A stretch of 64,000 nt of DNA from NCBI RefSeq assembly GCF_009362735.1, contig NZ_WHNP01000018.1, forward strand, positions 1 through 64,000, read 5' to 3'. The notes beneath the pieces were generated by a model, which had not been told where the DNA came from, searched no databases, and worked only from the letters and a program-made list of their open reading frames with translations. Position 1 is the stretch's first letter, and each line of letters starts with the position of its first letter. The translations under genes and the position numbers were made by a program. The DNA comes from Paraburkholderia franconis (lineage in GTDB: Bacteria; Pseudomonadota; Gammaproteobacteria; Burkholderiales; Burkholderiaceae). Positions 1 through 8,542 of the stretch are shown here, piece by piece.

Positions 1-1
1 A

Positions 2-199
2 CTCCAGGCCGGTGTCGACATCAATACGATACGCGGCTGGCTTGGGCACGTTTCGTTGGAGACGACCAACATCTACGCCGAGATCAATCTGGAAACAAAG
101 GCACAGGCACTGGCGACATGCGAAGTGGAAGGCGGTGCCGAAGGCCAAAAGCAATGGCGGGATCAGCCCGACCTGATGACCTTCCTCCGCACCTTGTAG
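2..199 (+). CDS. Tyrosine recombinase (phage-integrase family), C-terminal fragment
   Basis: The 65 readable residues are the end of a tyrosine-recombinase catalytic domain. The motif GWLGH at about residues 13-17 supplies the conserved Trp/His-III box. The Tyr ten residues after that His, in the motif TTNIY, matches the DNA-cleaving nucleophile. The upstream Arg and His-x-x-Arg boxes lie outside the window, so activity cannot be judged. The protein ends at a TAG six bases before an inverted repeat, which fits a recombinase gene at the edge of its own element. The tail (WRDQPDLM, FLRTL) resembles the third recombinase of RIT (recombinase-in-trio) elements. That assignment is from memory of the family; an ordinary integrase or a Tn554-like recombinase is also possible. 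Confidence 0.8.
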   Translation, partial: LQAGVDINTIRGWLGHVSLETTNIYAEINLETKAQALATCEVEGGAEGQKQWRDQPDLMTFLRTL

Positions 200-204
200 C
201 GAAT

Positions 205-271
205 AATATGTGCTGTTCGCTTTCCACAAAGGTACTGCCTTGGCCTAGTTCTTTATCGAGCAGCACATATT
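205..271. repeat. Inverted repeat at the presumed end of the recombinase element
   Basis: AATATGTGCTG (205-215) is repeated exactly in reverse complement at 261-271, with 45 bp between. Partial similarity continues on both flanks. It begins just after the recombinase stop codon, and its outer border at 271 coincides with the point where the neighbouring transposase reading frame loses family similarity. This is best read as a mobile-element terminus with a subterminal palindrome. No second copy of the element end is in the window, so the identification is inferred. Confidence 0.6.
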
Positions 272-1016
272 TTTTACCGCACCATACTCGTGACCCAGGC
301 CGCGATTGTTGCGTGTCCCGGTCATGCCATAGTGCTCGAGCAGCGCCGCATAGCGCACCGTGAAGTCGTCTTCATCCGCGAGGTTTCTGAACGCCGCCGA
401 CAGACTGTCGGTGCGATGCTCGCGCGGACATCCCCCGGCCTGCCATAGTGCGTTTTGCAATCCCATGGACAGCGCTTCGAAGCTCTCGCCACCTTCAACG
501 ACATTGGCGTATTCCCAGCGCGAGAACGCGAGCACGAAGTGGGACAACCGGTGTTCGAATGGCACGCCAGCGATCGTCACTCGCAGTTCGGCCATGTCGG
601 TAAAGTCGGACAGGCCGCGTGCGCCGGGCTCATGCAACTGCGGGAAGAAGACTTCCTTCGGTGTGCCGGACGTCGCCCGCCAGTGCCGCACGCGGCGCTT
701 GAGTGTGCGGCGTGTGCTGTCGGGATACTCCCCGGGATGATCGTCCTGCAGCTTGCGCAGGATCGTGACCGCCTGAAGTTGCGGCGCGTTCGCGAGCATC
801 CGGAACGACTTCAGTATCCCAGACGTCGGCGAAGGGATCGGGACGGGAACGCCAGTAACGACGCGGTTTCTGTGATGGCAGTACGGTGTCCCGTTCTATG
901 CGCCGGGCGCTGCGCACACTGATGCCGGCCTTGGCGGCGGCGATCTCCTGCGAGTGGTGTTTGCGTTTGGGCATGTGGAGGCGAACCTGTTGGTCGGTAA
1001 TGCGGGTTCCAGACAT
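272..1016 (-). pseudogene. istA: IS21-family transposase IstA, frameshifted and truncated
   Basis: Read on the minus strand, the first part is an N-terminal helix-turn-helix region (ITDQQVRLHM, then AAAKAGISVRSARRIE) in the frame beginning at 1016. The second part is the catalytic half (GEYPDSTRRTLKRRVRHWR, DFTDMAEL, EHRTDSLSAAF, RNNRG) in the frame entered at about 799. One extra G at about position 800 separates the frames: removing it joins EVVP to the following LANAPQLQAV, as expected for the family. Similarity stops near 272-278, next to the inverted repeat at 261-271. The C-terminal third of istA and all of istB are missing. It is a dead remnant, probably split by insertion of the recombinase element. 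Confidence 0.8.
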
Positions 1017-1363
1017 GTAGCTGATCGCTTTCTTATTCGATCAGCCATCGTAGAGCCCGGCCGACTCGGCGCCGTCGGTGGGGAAAACTCTCCGGCGGCT
1101 ACGCCGCCTCCGACTTCTCCCCACCGGCCAAAACCTTCGCCGCTACACCGGCCAAAATGATTGTCGCCCTCGACCGTCATAAGTTTCATCCATCTGAATC
1201 CAGATATCCCGACTTGGTGTGCGATAACCTTTATCGGCAGCGCTTTAAAGCTTAAAAGAGTTTTAAAGCACGGAAACACTCACCAATCAGACATGGTATT
1301 TAATTCATAGGAAAAATAGCCTCGAAAAAGGGCGCGATTCACCCCGCACTTTTCCATGTAGGA
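1017..1363. other. Non-coding remnant of IS21 end and imuA upstream region
   Basis: About 350 bp with no credible gene. The part nearest istA carries two copies of a terminal-type repeat (see 1122-1157) and is probably the IS left end. The exact IS boundary could not be fixed; a point between about 1158 and 1185 is likely. From about 1200 the sequence becomes AT-richer, as expected for the promoter region of the SOS operon that follows. Confidence 0.5.
1122..1157. repeat. Direct repeats of an IS21-type terminus
   Basis: CACCGGCCAAAA occurs at 1122-1133 and again at 1146-1157, one copy every 24 bp. IS21-family elements typically carry multiple terminal repeats bound by IstA. These sit about 105-140 bp upstream of the istA start, where the left-end repeats would be expected. 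Confidence 0.5.
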
Positions 1364-1382
1364 TACTGTACAAATATACAGT
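1364..1382. promoter_or_regulatory. LexA box (SOS operator) of imuA-imuB-dnaE2
   Basis: The sequence TACTGT-N8-ACAGT has the perfect CTGT-N8-ACAG core (1366-1381) of the proteobacterial LexA operator, with an AT-rich centre. It lies only 15 bp upstream of the imuA start, so bound LexA would block transcription initiation. Damage-induced LexA cleavage should therefore induce the whole translesion operon. ImuABC-type cassettes in other bacteria are known LexA targets; binding here is inferred from the sequence. Confidence 0.85.
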
Positions 1383-1396
1383 GCTTTCCTACATCG

Positions 1397-2104
1397 ATGT
1401 CAGCCGCCGCTACCCGTGCCGAAGAGATTCATCCGTCGCTATGGCGAGCCTCACAGCTCGCGCGCGGCGGGCGGCGCACGCTCGACACCGGCTATCCCGC
1501 GTTATCGATGGAGTTGCCCGGCGGTGGCTGGCCCATTGGCGCGCTTGTCGATTTGCTGGTCCAGGTGCCGGGCGTCGGCGAGATGCGGCTGTTGCGGCCG
1601 GCATTGAGTTCACTTGGCGATCGGCCCATTGCTCTCGTTCAGCCGCCTCATATACCGGATGGGCTAGGCCTCAATTACATCGGGCTCTCGCTCGACAGGC
1701 TGCTGCAGATCAAAGCCCCCAAAAGCGCCGACGCCTTCTGGTCCGCCGAACAGATCCTGCATGCCGGCAGTTGTGGCGCGCTGATCCTGTGGGCGCAGCA
1801 TGCGCAGGCGTCGTCGCTGCGGCGTCTCCATCTGGCTGCGCAGTCGTCGGAGACGCTCTTCATCATGGTCCGGCCGCTCGCCTCGGCTCAGGCCTCATCG
1901 CCGGCGCTATTGCGGCTGGCGTTACGCCCCTCGGCCGACGGTCTGATGGTCGACATCGTGAAACGACGAGGCCCAACACGTGCGGAGCCTCTGTCGATTT
2001 CTCTTCAACCCACTCCTGTTCTGTTTTCTCGCCATGCGCGTCTTTCTCGCCGTCCATCTGCCGAAGTTGCCGCTCGAAGTCTTTCGACCGAGGTGGTCGC
2101 CTGA
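1397..2104 (+). CDS. imuA: ImuA, translesion DNA synthesis-associated protein
   Basis: 235 residues with the RecA-like fold signature of ImuA/SulA-type proteins: an N-terminal motif RTLDTGYPALSMELPGGGWP, then GALVDLL, and a core with EMRLLRPAL and FWSAEQIL. ImuA is an accessory factor of the mutasome that works with ImuB and DnaE2 in SOS mutagenesis. The ATG follows the LexA box by 15 bp and no clear Shine-Dalgarno is visible. The gene overlaps imuB by 71 bp, so the two are transcribed and probably translated together. The last 60 residues are basic and poorly characterised. Confidence 0.9.
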   Translation: MSAAATRAEEIHPSLWRASQLARGGRRTLDTGYPALSMELPGGGWPIGALVDLLVQVPGVGEMRLLRPALSSLGDRPIALVQPPHIPDGLGLNYIGLSLDRLLQIKAPKSADAFWSAEQILHAGSCGALILWAQHAQASSLRRLHLAAQSSETLFIMVRPLASAQASSPALLRLALRPSADGLMVDIVKRRGPTRAEPLSISLQPTPVLFSRHARLSRRPSAEVAARSLSTEVVA

Positions 2105-3503
2105 GCCGGTGCACGGTAGCGCGGTGCTGGAGAAGGACAAGGTCGCGATTGCCGACAGTGCAGCCCGCGCGGCAGGCGTGCGACTGGGCATGAAGCGCGG
2201 TGGCGTGCTGACGCTGTCGCCGGAAACGGCCCTGTACGAGCGCGACATCGTGCGTGAAAACGCGGCGCAGCGCGAAGTCGGCGTGGCGCTGATGAAGTTT
2301 TCGCCCGATGTAGCGTTGCTCGACGAAGCGACGGTGCTCGTCGAAGTCGGCGCGAGCTTGCGGCTTTTCGGCGGGTTGTTGTCGCTATGCCGTCAGGCGA
2401 AGGTGGTTCTCGACGCGCTTGGCTTGACGGCGCGCATCAGCGCCGCGCCGACGGGGCAGGGCGCATGGCTTCTGGCGAAACACGGCAACGGGCGCGTGCT
2501 GCAACTCGCGTCGCTGGAGCGCGTGCTCGCGCCGCTGCCGATGCTCGCCGTGCCGGAAATCCGTCCGTTTGCCGACTGGTTCGGCGGTTTGGGCTGCGAA
2601 TCGATTGCCGATGTGCGCCGTCTGCCGCGCGCCGGCTTGCAGCGGCGCTGCGGCGAGCATCTGCTGGACTCGCTCGACCGCGCGTTCGGCACCGCGCCGG
2701 AACTGTTCGACTGGATCGAGTTGCCGCCCACGTTCAGCGCGCGACTCGAATTGCCCGATCGTCTGGAGCATGCGGATGGCGCCGTGTTCGCCGCGCATCG
2801 TCTGATCGTGCAGCTGTGCGGCTGGCTGTGCGCGAAGCAACTGGCGGTGACGGCGATCACGCTGTCGTTCGAGCACGAGCGCGGTCGCGAAGCCATCGCG
2901 CCGACGTCGATCGACATCGCATTGGGCGAAGCCGCCTGGCGCGAAGACCATCTGCTGCGCCTCGTGAAGGAGCGGCTGCATCGTCTCACGTTGAACGCAC
3001 CGGCTATCGCGGTGCGGCTCGATGCATCGAAGGTCGATGCGGCTGCGCCCGCCACCGATCAGCTCTTTCCCGAGCCGGGCGGCTCGCCGGCGGATCACGC
3101 GCGGCTGATCGAACTGCTGATTGCGCGCCTCGGCGACGAAAACGTGTTGCGTCCCGCGCCGACGGCCGACTACCGGCCGGAGATCGCGAACCGCTGGGTG
3201 CCCGTGAATCACGCGGAAAAAAAGATGCAGTTGCCGAAGAGCCTGCCGCGCCCGACATGGATGCTGGAGACGCCCGTGCGTCTGCCGATGCGTCAGCACC
3301 GGCCGTTTTACGGTTCGCCGCTGAAGATGGTGTCGCCGGGCGAGCGGATCGAAGCAGGCTGGTTCGACGGCGCATTCGTCACACGCGATTACTTCGTCAT
3401 GCAAGGCGAAGACCGCAGCTGCTATTGGGTTTATCGCGAGCGCATCAGCAGCCGCGATGCCGAAGAGGAGCCGCGCTGGTTCCTGCACGGCCTGTTCGGA
3501 TGA
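2034..3503 (+). CDS. imuB: ImuB, inactive Y-family polymerase homologue (mutasome hub)
   Basis: 489 residues from the internal ATG at 2034 (MRVFLAVHLPKLPLEVF), chosen because this is the usual ImuB beginning; an in-frame start at 1980 would add 18 unrelated residues. It has Y-family palm, finger and little-finger domains, but the N-terminus lacks the paired acidic residues that bind metal in active Y polymerases. It is therefore thought to act as a scaffold linking the beta clamp, ImuA and DnaE2. A region near residues 375-400 (MQLPKSLPRP, then RLPMRQHRPFYG) leads into the C-terminal domain. Located six bases before dnaE2. High certainty from operon context and sequence. Confidence 0.92.
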   Translation: MRVFLAVHLPKLPLEVFRPRWSPEPVHGSAVLEKDKVAIADSAARAAGVRLGMKRGGVLTLSPETALYERDIVRENAAQREVGVALMKFSPDVALLDEATVLVEVGASLRLFGGLLSLCRQAKVVLDALGLTARISAAPTGQGAWLLAKHGNGRVLQLASLERVLAPLPMLAVPEIRPFADWFGGLGCESIADVRRLPRAGLQRRCGEHLLDSLDRAFGTAPELFDWIELPPTFSARLELPDRLEHADGAVFAAHRLIVQLCGWLCAKQLAVTAITLSFEHERGREAIAPTSIDIALGEAAWREDHLLRLVKERLHRLTLNAPAIAVRLDASKVDAAAPATDQLFPEPGGSPADHARLIELLIARLGDENVLRPAPTADYRPEIANRWVPVNHAEKKMQLPKSLPRPTWMLETPVRLPMRQHRPFYGSPLKMVSPGERIEAGWFDGAFVTRDYFVMQGEDRSCYWVYRERISSRDAEEEPRWFLHGLFG

Positions 3504-3509
3504 CGCGCG

Positions 3510-6500
3510 ATGGACACGACATTCAATGCGTTGCCGGCCTACGCCGAGCTGTTCTGTTTTTCGAATTTCACGTTCCTGCATGGCGCGTCGCATGCGGAAG
3601 AACTCGCCGAGCGCGCGTTTCAGCTTGGTTATTCGGGGCTCGCCATCACCGACGAATGCTCGCTGGCGGGCGTTGTGCGCGCGCATGTCGCGGCGAAGAA
3701 AGTGGGCTTGCCGCTCGTCATCGGATCGTATTTCCGGCTGCGCAATGCTGATGGCTCGCCCGCGTTCGGCCTGATTCTGCTCGCGCAGAATCGCGAGGGC
3801 TACGGCAATCTGTCGGAGCTGATCACGCTCGCGCGCACGCGCGCGCCGAAGGGCGAATATCGCCTCACGCCGCACGATCTGTCGCGGCCCGATCGCGAAA
3901 ATGTGCATCTGCGCGGCATGCCCGATTGCCTCGCGATCCTCGTTCCCGACTTTCCCGCGGACGAAGCGGCGCTCGAAGCGCAGATCGAATGGCTCGACGA
4001 GACGTTTCCCGGCCGCGCATGGGTCGGGCTCGTGCTGCATCAGCGCGCGATGGACGACATTCATCGCGGCGCGCTCGAATATGTCGCGGGCAAGCAGAAC
4101 GTGCCCGTCGTCGCATTGGGTCACGTCGTGATGCATGTGCGCTCGCGCAAGCCGCTGCAGGACACGATGACGGCGATTCGCGTCGGCAGGCCGGTGCACG
4201 AGTGCGGCTACGAGCTCGCGCCGAATGCAGAACAACATTTGCGTTCGCGTCTGCGCATCGCGAATCTGTATCCCGATTACACGTTGCGCGAGACGATCAG
4301 CGTGCTGTCGCGCTGCACGTTTTCGCTCGACGAACTCAAATACGAATATCCCGATGAACTCGTGCCCGAAGGCTACACGCCGACGCAATACCTGCGTCAG
4401 GAGACGTATTTCGGCGCGCAGCGGCGTTTTCCTTCGGGCATTCCGCAGAACGTAAAGGATCAGATCGAACACGAACTCGCGCTGATTGCGGACCTCAAAT
4501 ACGAGCCATACTTTCTGACCGTCTACGACATCGTGCGTTATGCACGCAGCCAGCACATTCTGTGTCAGGGGCGCGGGTCGGCGGCCAACTCGGCTGTCTG
4601 TTACTGCCTGGGCGTGACGGAGGTGGACCCGGCGCGCGGCAACATGCTGTTCGAGCGTTTCATCTCGAAGGAACGGGGCGAGCCGCCCGACATCGACGTG
4701 GACTTCGAACACCAGCGGCGCGAAGAAGTCATCCAGTACATCTATCGCAAGTACGGACGCGACCGTGCGGCGATCGCGGCGGCCGTGTCGACGTACCGGC
4801 CGCGCGGCGCGTTGCGCGAGACGGGCAAGGCGCTCGGCATCGATCCGCAGATCGTCGATACCGTCGCGAAGTCGCATCACTGGTTCGATACGAGTCACGA
4901 TCTGCTCAAGCGCTTCGAGGAGTCGGGGCTGGACCCGGAGAAGCCGCTGATTCAGGCGTGGGCGCGGCTCGCGTCGCAACTGCTCAATTTTCCGCGTCAT
5001 CTGTCGCAGCATTCGGGCGGCTTCGTGATCAGCCGCGGCAAGCTCACGCGGCTCGTGCCCGTCGAGAACGCGGCGATGGTCGATCGCTCCGTGATCGAGT
5101 GGGACAAGGACGATCTCGAATCGCTTGGCTTGCTGAAGGTCGATGTGCTCGCGCTCGGCATGCTGTCGGCGATCCGGCGCACGCTGGATCTCGTATCGGA
5201 GCGGCGCGGCGAACGCTTCGAGATGCAGGACATTCCACCCGAAAACGAAGAGACCTACGACATGATCTCGCGCGCCGATACGATCGGCGTGTTCCAGATC
5301 GAATCGCGCGCGCAGATGAGCATGCTGCCGCGCCTGCGTCCGCGAGAGTTCTACGATCTCGTGATCGAAGTCGCGATCGTGCGGCCGGGACCGATTCAGG
5401 GCGGAGCGGTGCATCCTTATTTGCGGCGACGGCAAAAGCTCGAACCCGTCAGTTATCCGAACGACAAGCTGAAGGTCGCGCTCGAACGCACGCTCGGCGT
5501 GCCGATCTTCCAGGAGCAGGTGATGCAGGTCGCGATTATCGCGGCGGGGTTCACGCCGGGCGAAGCCGATCAGCTGCGTCGCGCGATGGCCGCGTGGAAG
5601 CGCAAGGGCGACCTCATCAAATACTACGACCGCATCGTCAACGGCATGCAGGAACGTGGCTACCCGCAGAGTTTCGCCGAGAGCATCTTCGAGCAGATCA
5701 AGGGCTTCGGCGAATACGGCTTTCCGGAGAGCCACGCGGCGAGCTTCGCGCTGCTGGTCTATGCGAGCAGCTGGCTGAAATGCCACGAGCCCGAGGCGTT
5801 TCTCGCCGCGATGCTCAACAGCCAGCCGATGGGCTTCTATTCGCCGTCGCAACTCGTGCAGGACGCGCGGCGGCATGGCGTGATCGTCTTGCCCGCCGAT
5901 GTGACCGTCAGCGGATGGGATTCTGCGCTCGAAACAGTGCCAGGCAGCACGCGTCCCGCTGTGCGCCTCGGGCTGTCGCTGTTGCGCGGCATGAAGGACG
6001 GCGCGGCGGAGCGCATCGAAAATGCGCGCGCTGTGCGCCCGTTCAGGAGCGTCCATGATCTCGCGCGCCGGGCGCAACTCAACCGGCACGACCTGCATGT
6101 GCTCGCCGATGCGAATGCGTTGTCGTCGCTGGCAGGCAACCGGCGCGAGGCGTTGTGGCATTCGGTCGCGGCCGTGCCCGACAAGGACATGCTGTCTGCC
6201 GCCGCCGTTCAGGACGACACGCCCGAACTGGGCGCGCCGTCGGAGGCGCAGGACATCGTCGCGGATTACCGGTCAGTGGGGCTGACGCTCGGCCGTCATC
6301 CGCTGGAACTGCTGCGGCCCGTATTGCTGGAGCAGCGCCTCATGCCCGCGTCGACGTTGAGCAGCTATCGCAATGGACGCCTCGCGCGCGGATGCGGGAT
6401 CGTCACCGTGCGGCAGCGGCCCGGCACGGCGAAGGGCGTGCTGTTCGTGACGCTCGAGGACGAGACGGGCAACGTCAATGTGATCGTGTGGCCGAGCCTG

Positions 6501-6659
6501 CTGGAGAAGCAGAGGCGGGAAGCGCTGGGCGCATCGCTGCTCGCCGTCTACGGCACGTGGCAATGCGAGGGCGAAGTGCGGCACCTCGTGGCGCAACGGC
6601 TCGTCGACATGTCGCATCTGCTGGGCGGGCTGCAATCGACGAGCCGCGACTTCCACTGA
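3510..6659 (+). CDS. dnaE2: Error-prone DNA polymerase III alpha subunit DnaE2 (ImuC)
   Basis: 1049 residues, typical for DnaE2. It begins with a PHP domain (FSNFTFLHGASHAEEL, ITDECSLAG). The C-family polymerase core follows, with the catalytic acidic cluster PDIDVDFEHQRRE at about residues 392-404. Other core motifs are GRGSAANS, RPGPIQGGAVHPYLRRR and FGEYGFPESHAASFALL. A C-terminal OB-fold (GIVTVRQRPGTAKGVLFVTLED) is also present. It lacks the replicative DnaE tail and is the mutagenic polymerase of SOS translesion synthesis. Third gene of the LexA-controlled operon; its stop lies five bases from the converging stop of the next gene. Confidence 0.96.
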   Translation: MDTTFNALPAYAELFCFSNFTFLHGASHAEELAERAFQLGYSGLAITDECSLAGVVRAHVAAKKVGLPLVIGSYFRLRNADGSPAFGLILLAQNREGYGNLSELITLARTRAPKGEYRLTPHDLSRPDRENVHLRGMPDCLAILVPDFPADEAALEAQIEWLDETFPGRAWVGLVLHQRAMDDIHRGALEYVAGKQNVPVVALGHVVMHVRSRKPLQDTMTAIRVGRPVHECGYELAPNAEQHLRSRLRIANLYPDYTLRETISVLSRCTFSLDELKYEYPDELVPEGYTPTQYLRQETYFGAQRRFPSGIPQNVKDQIEHELALIADLKYEPYFLTVYDIVRYARSQHILCQGRGSAANSAVCYCLGVTEVDPARGNMLFERFISKERGEPPDIDVDFEHQRREEVIQYIYRKYGRDRAAIAAAVSTYRPRGALRETGKALGIDPQIVDTVAKSHHWFDTSHDLLKRFEESGLDPEKPLIQAWARLASQLLNFPRHLSQHSGGFVISRGKLTRLVPVENAAMVDRSVIEWDKDDLESLGLLKVDVLALGMLSAIRRTLDLVSERRGERFEMQDIPPENEETYDMISRADTIGVFQIESRAQMSMLPRLRPREFYDLVIEVAIVRPGPIQGGAVHPYLRRRQKLEPVSYPNDKLKVALERTLGVPIFQEQVMQVAIIAAGFTPGEADQLRRAMAAWKRKGDLIKYYDRIVNGMQERGYPQSFAESIFEQIKGFGEYGFPESHAASFALLVYASSWLKCHEPEAFLAAMLNSQPMGFYSPSQLVQDARRHGVIVLPADVTVSGWDSALETVPGSTRPAVRLGLSLLRGMKDGAAERIENARAVRPFRSVHDLARRAQLNRHDLHVLADANALSSLAGNRREALWHSVAAVPDKDMLSAAAVQDDTPELGAPSEAQDIVADYRSVGLTLGRHPLELLRPVLLEQRLMPASTLSSYRNGRLARGCGIVTVRQRPGTAKGVLFVTLEDETGNVNVIVWPSLLEKQRREALGASLLAVYGTWQCEGEVRHLVAQRLVDMSHLLGGLQSTSRDFH

Positions 6660-6664
6660 TCGCG

Positions 6665-7579
6665 CTAACCGCGCCACGGAAACTGAGCTAGCACCTGGCA
6701 GATCGCCGTATCGAATGGCGTGCGCCGGCCGATGCCTAGCGCTTCGAGCCGCGACGAGTCCAGATGGCAGTTGTGCGGGCGTGGCGTCGAGTCGGCTGGC
6801 GTGTGCTGCGGCGTGAGTTGCGCGTCGATTTGCAGCGCATCTGCGAGGCGTTGCGCGATGTCGTACTTCGTCATCGGTTCGTCGCCGGACCACTGCGCCG
6901 TGCCGCACACCGCCTCGCCGTGCGCGTGCCGCTCCAGCAATTGCCGCACGACGACGGCCACATCCGGCGTATAGGTCGGATAGCGGATCGCCCACGCGTC
7001 CATCACGGCGGCCTTTGCGTCGGGCGCCGCGCTTGCCGACGCGGCAAGCGCGGGCACGAGGCTCGTTACCGCCGATTCCTGCCAGCCGACGATCGGCCCG
7101 AACAGCAGCGGCAAGCGCAGCACGCAGCCCAGATCGGTCGACTCGGCGAGCGCTTGCTCGCCATCCAGCTTGCTGCGGCCATATGCGTTGATCGGCGATG
7201 GCGTCGCGTCGTCGCGATACGGCGGGTGCCTGCCGTCGAACACGTAGTCGGTGGAGATGGACAGCACCCACGCGCCGCGCCGCTGTGCCGCCGACGCAAT
7301 CGCCCGCACGGCGTCGACATTCAACGCGCGCGCAAGCGCCGGATCGTGCTCGCAGACATCCGGCCGGCGCTCGGCCGCCGCGATCACGATGGCGTCGGGT
7401 TGCTCGCGCTCGACGAACCGCGTGACGGCATCGGCATCGCGGACGTCGAGCCTCACGCTTTGCGGGCCCGGGTGGCTGAATGCCGTCTGCACGAGTTGCC
7501 AGTCGCGCTGCCGGGTGAGTTCGCCGACGACGGCCCGCCCCAGCAGACCCGATCCGCCGATGACGGCAACCTTGAACAT
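6665..7579 (-). CDS. RmlD-like NAD(P)-dependent sugar-nucleotide reductase / SDR
   Basis: 304 residues from the ATG at 7579 (MFKVAVIGGSGLLGRAVV), preferred because GGGGA lies six bases upstream; an alternative ATG two codons earlier is possible. It is an extended short-chain dehydrogenase with a Rossmann GGSGLLG, STDYVFDG and an active-site Tyr-x-x-x-Lys (YGRSK). The pattern matches dTDP-4-dehydrorhamnose reductase and its close relative, the MAT2B-like subfamily. No other rhamnose genes are present, so the true substrate is unknown. It sits 14 bp downstream of the copper-chaperone gene, and may be co-transcribed with it from the CueR promoter. Confidence 0.8.
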   Translation of the reverse strand: MFKVAVIGGSGLLGRAVVGELTRQRDWQLVQTAFSHPGPQSVRLDVRDADAVTRFVEREQPDAIVIAAAERRPDVCEHDPALARALNVDAVRAIASAAQRRGAWVLSISTDYVFDGRHPPYRDDATPSPINAYGRSKLDGEQALAESTDLGCVLRLPLLFGPIVGWQESAVTSLVPALAASASAAPDAKAAVMDAWAIRYPTYTPDVAVVVRQLLERHAHGEAVCGTAQWSGDEPMTKYDIAQRLADALQIDAQLTPQHTPADSTPRPHNCHLDSSRLEALGIGRRTPFDTAICQVLAQFPWRG

Positions 7580-7593
7580 CCGCATTCCCCGGC

Positions 7594-7803
7594 TCAATGG
7601 CCGTCGACGGCGACGACCGTGTAGCCGGCTTCGTCGATGGCGGCCTTCAGCGTGTCGACGGATGCGCCCGACTGGACGGCGACCTTGCCCGCAGGCAGAT
7701 CGACTTGAACCTGCGCGTGCGCGTCGTGCTCCTGGATGGCGCGCGTAACGGCCGCGACGCAATGCTGGCAGCTCATGCCTTCTACCTTGAATTCGATGCT
7801 CAT
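7594..7803 (-). CDS. copZ: CopZ-like copper chaperone (heavy-metal-associated domain)
   Basis: 69 residues forming a single ferredoxin-like HMA domain with the metal-binding motif GMSCQHC at residues 9-15 and the ending DEAGYTVVAVD. Such proteins bind Cu(I) through the two cysteines and pass it to P-type ATPases or regulators. It is transcribed away from cueR, and its promoter overlaps the palindromic CueR operator at 7869-7895. No copA ATPase is adjacent; the usual partner must be elsewhere. Confidence 0.9.
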   Translation of the reverse strand: MSIEFKVEGMSCQHCVAAVTRAIQEHDAHAQVQVDLPAGKVAVQSGASVDTLKAAIDEAGYTVVAVDGH

Positions 7804-7868
7804 GCTTTTCCTTTAGCTTGTCAGTCCTGCAACCATTGAATTATGCCTGTCGACCGGCAAATACATGA

Positions 7869-7895
7869 TTGACCTTCCCATCGTGGGAAGGTCAA
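7869..7895. promoter_or_regulatory. CueR/MerR-type operator between copZ and cueR
   Basis: A perfect inverted repeat with 12-bp arms (TTGACCTTCCCA and its complement) around a 3-bp centre. On each strand TTGACC reads as a -35 box. It is followed, after the 19-bp spacer typical of MerR-family promoters, by AATCAT (toward copZ) or AAGAAT (toward cueR). This matches the known copA-type CueR operator (CCTTCC...GGAAGG). Copper activation of copZ and autoregulation of cueR are inferred. Confidence 0.85.
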
Positions 7896-7937
7896 GAATC
7901 GTGCAACATATCGTGAAAGCAGAGTGGGGAACGGGCG

Positions 7938-8363
7938 ATGAATATCGGTCAAGCGGCCCGCGCGTCGGGCGTGACGGCGAAAATGATCCGCTACTACGAG
8001 AGCGTCGGATTGCTCGCGGCAAAGGAACGTACGTCGGCGGGATATCGGGTTTATGGCGCGCAGGAAGTGCATTCGCTGCGCTTTATCCGCCAGGCGCGGC
8101 GGCTGGGCTTTCCCGTCGAGGACATTCGCAGGCTGCTCGCGTTGTGGCACGACCGGACTCGCACGAGCGCGGAAGTGAAATCGATCGCGCTGGAGCACGT
8201 CGCCGAACTCAACCACCGCATTGCCGAACTGACCGAGATGCGCGACACCCTGGCGCATCTCGCGGAGCATTGTTATGGCGATGACCGGCCGGATTGCCCG
8301 ATCATCGAAGGCCTCGCGGCTGTCGATCCGATAGATGCCGCGCCCGATTGTCACAGTCACTGA
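7938..8363 (+). CDS. cueR: CueR, Cu(I)-responsive MerR-family regulator
   Basis: 141 residues. An N-terminal MerR winged helix (MNIGQAARASGVTAKMIRYYE, then GLL and YRVYG) is followed by a dimerisation helix. A metal-binding loop holds Cys, seven residues, Cys (HCYGDDRPDCP, about residues 112-122), the spacing of CueR Cu(I) sensors. A further C-terminal tail DCHSH could add ligands. The protein distorts the long-spacer promoter in the shared intergenic region to activate copper-resistance genes. GGGGA upstream of the ATG is a plausible ribosome site. Confidence 0.92.
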   Translation: MNIGQAARASGVTAKMIRYYESVGLLAAKERTSAGYRVYGAQEVHSLRFIRQARRLGFPVEDIRRLLALWHDRTRTSAEVKSIALEHVAELNHRIAELTEMRDTLAHLAEHCYGDDRPDCPIIEGLAAVDPIDAAPDCHSH

Positions 8364-8542
8364 AAAACAGCGACGCGATGTTGTGCTCAATCGCACGCGA
8401 TTGCACTGAATGGGTGCGGTTGTGACACCTGTTCCGGGCGATTTTGCGACAAATCTAGAAAAATTGGCTGAAAATCAAAGGTTTGCCTACGGAATTGAGA
8501 TGCACCATTCCAAAACGGAATGCACACCATTCGGGCAATTCA

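Noticed and set aside
2385..6161. Very long open frame (1258 codons) on the minus strand opposite imuB and dnaE2
   Set aside because: It lies antisense to two clearly conserved genes, has an Arg/His/Glu-biased composition typical of GC-rich shadows, and shows no domain.
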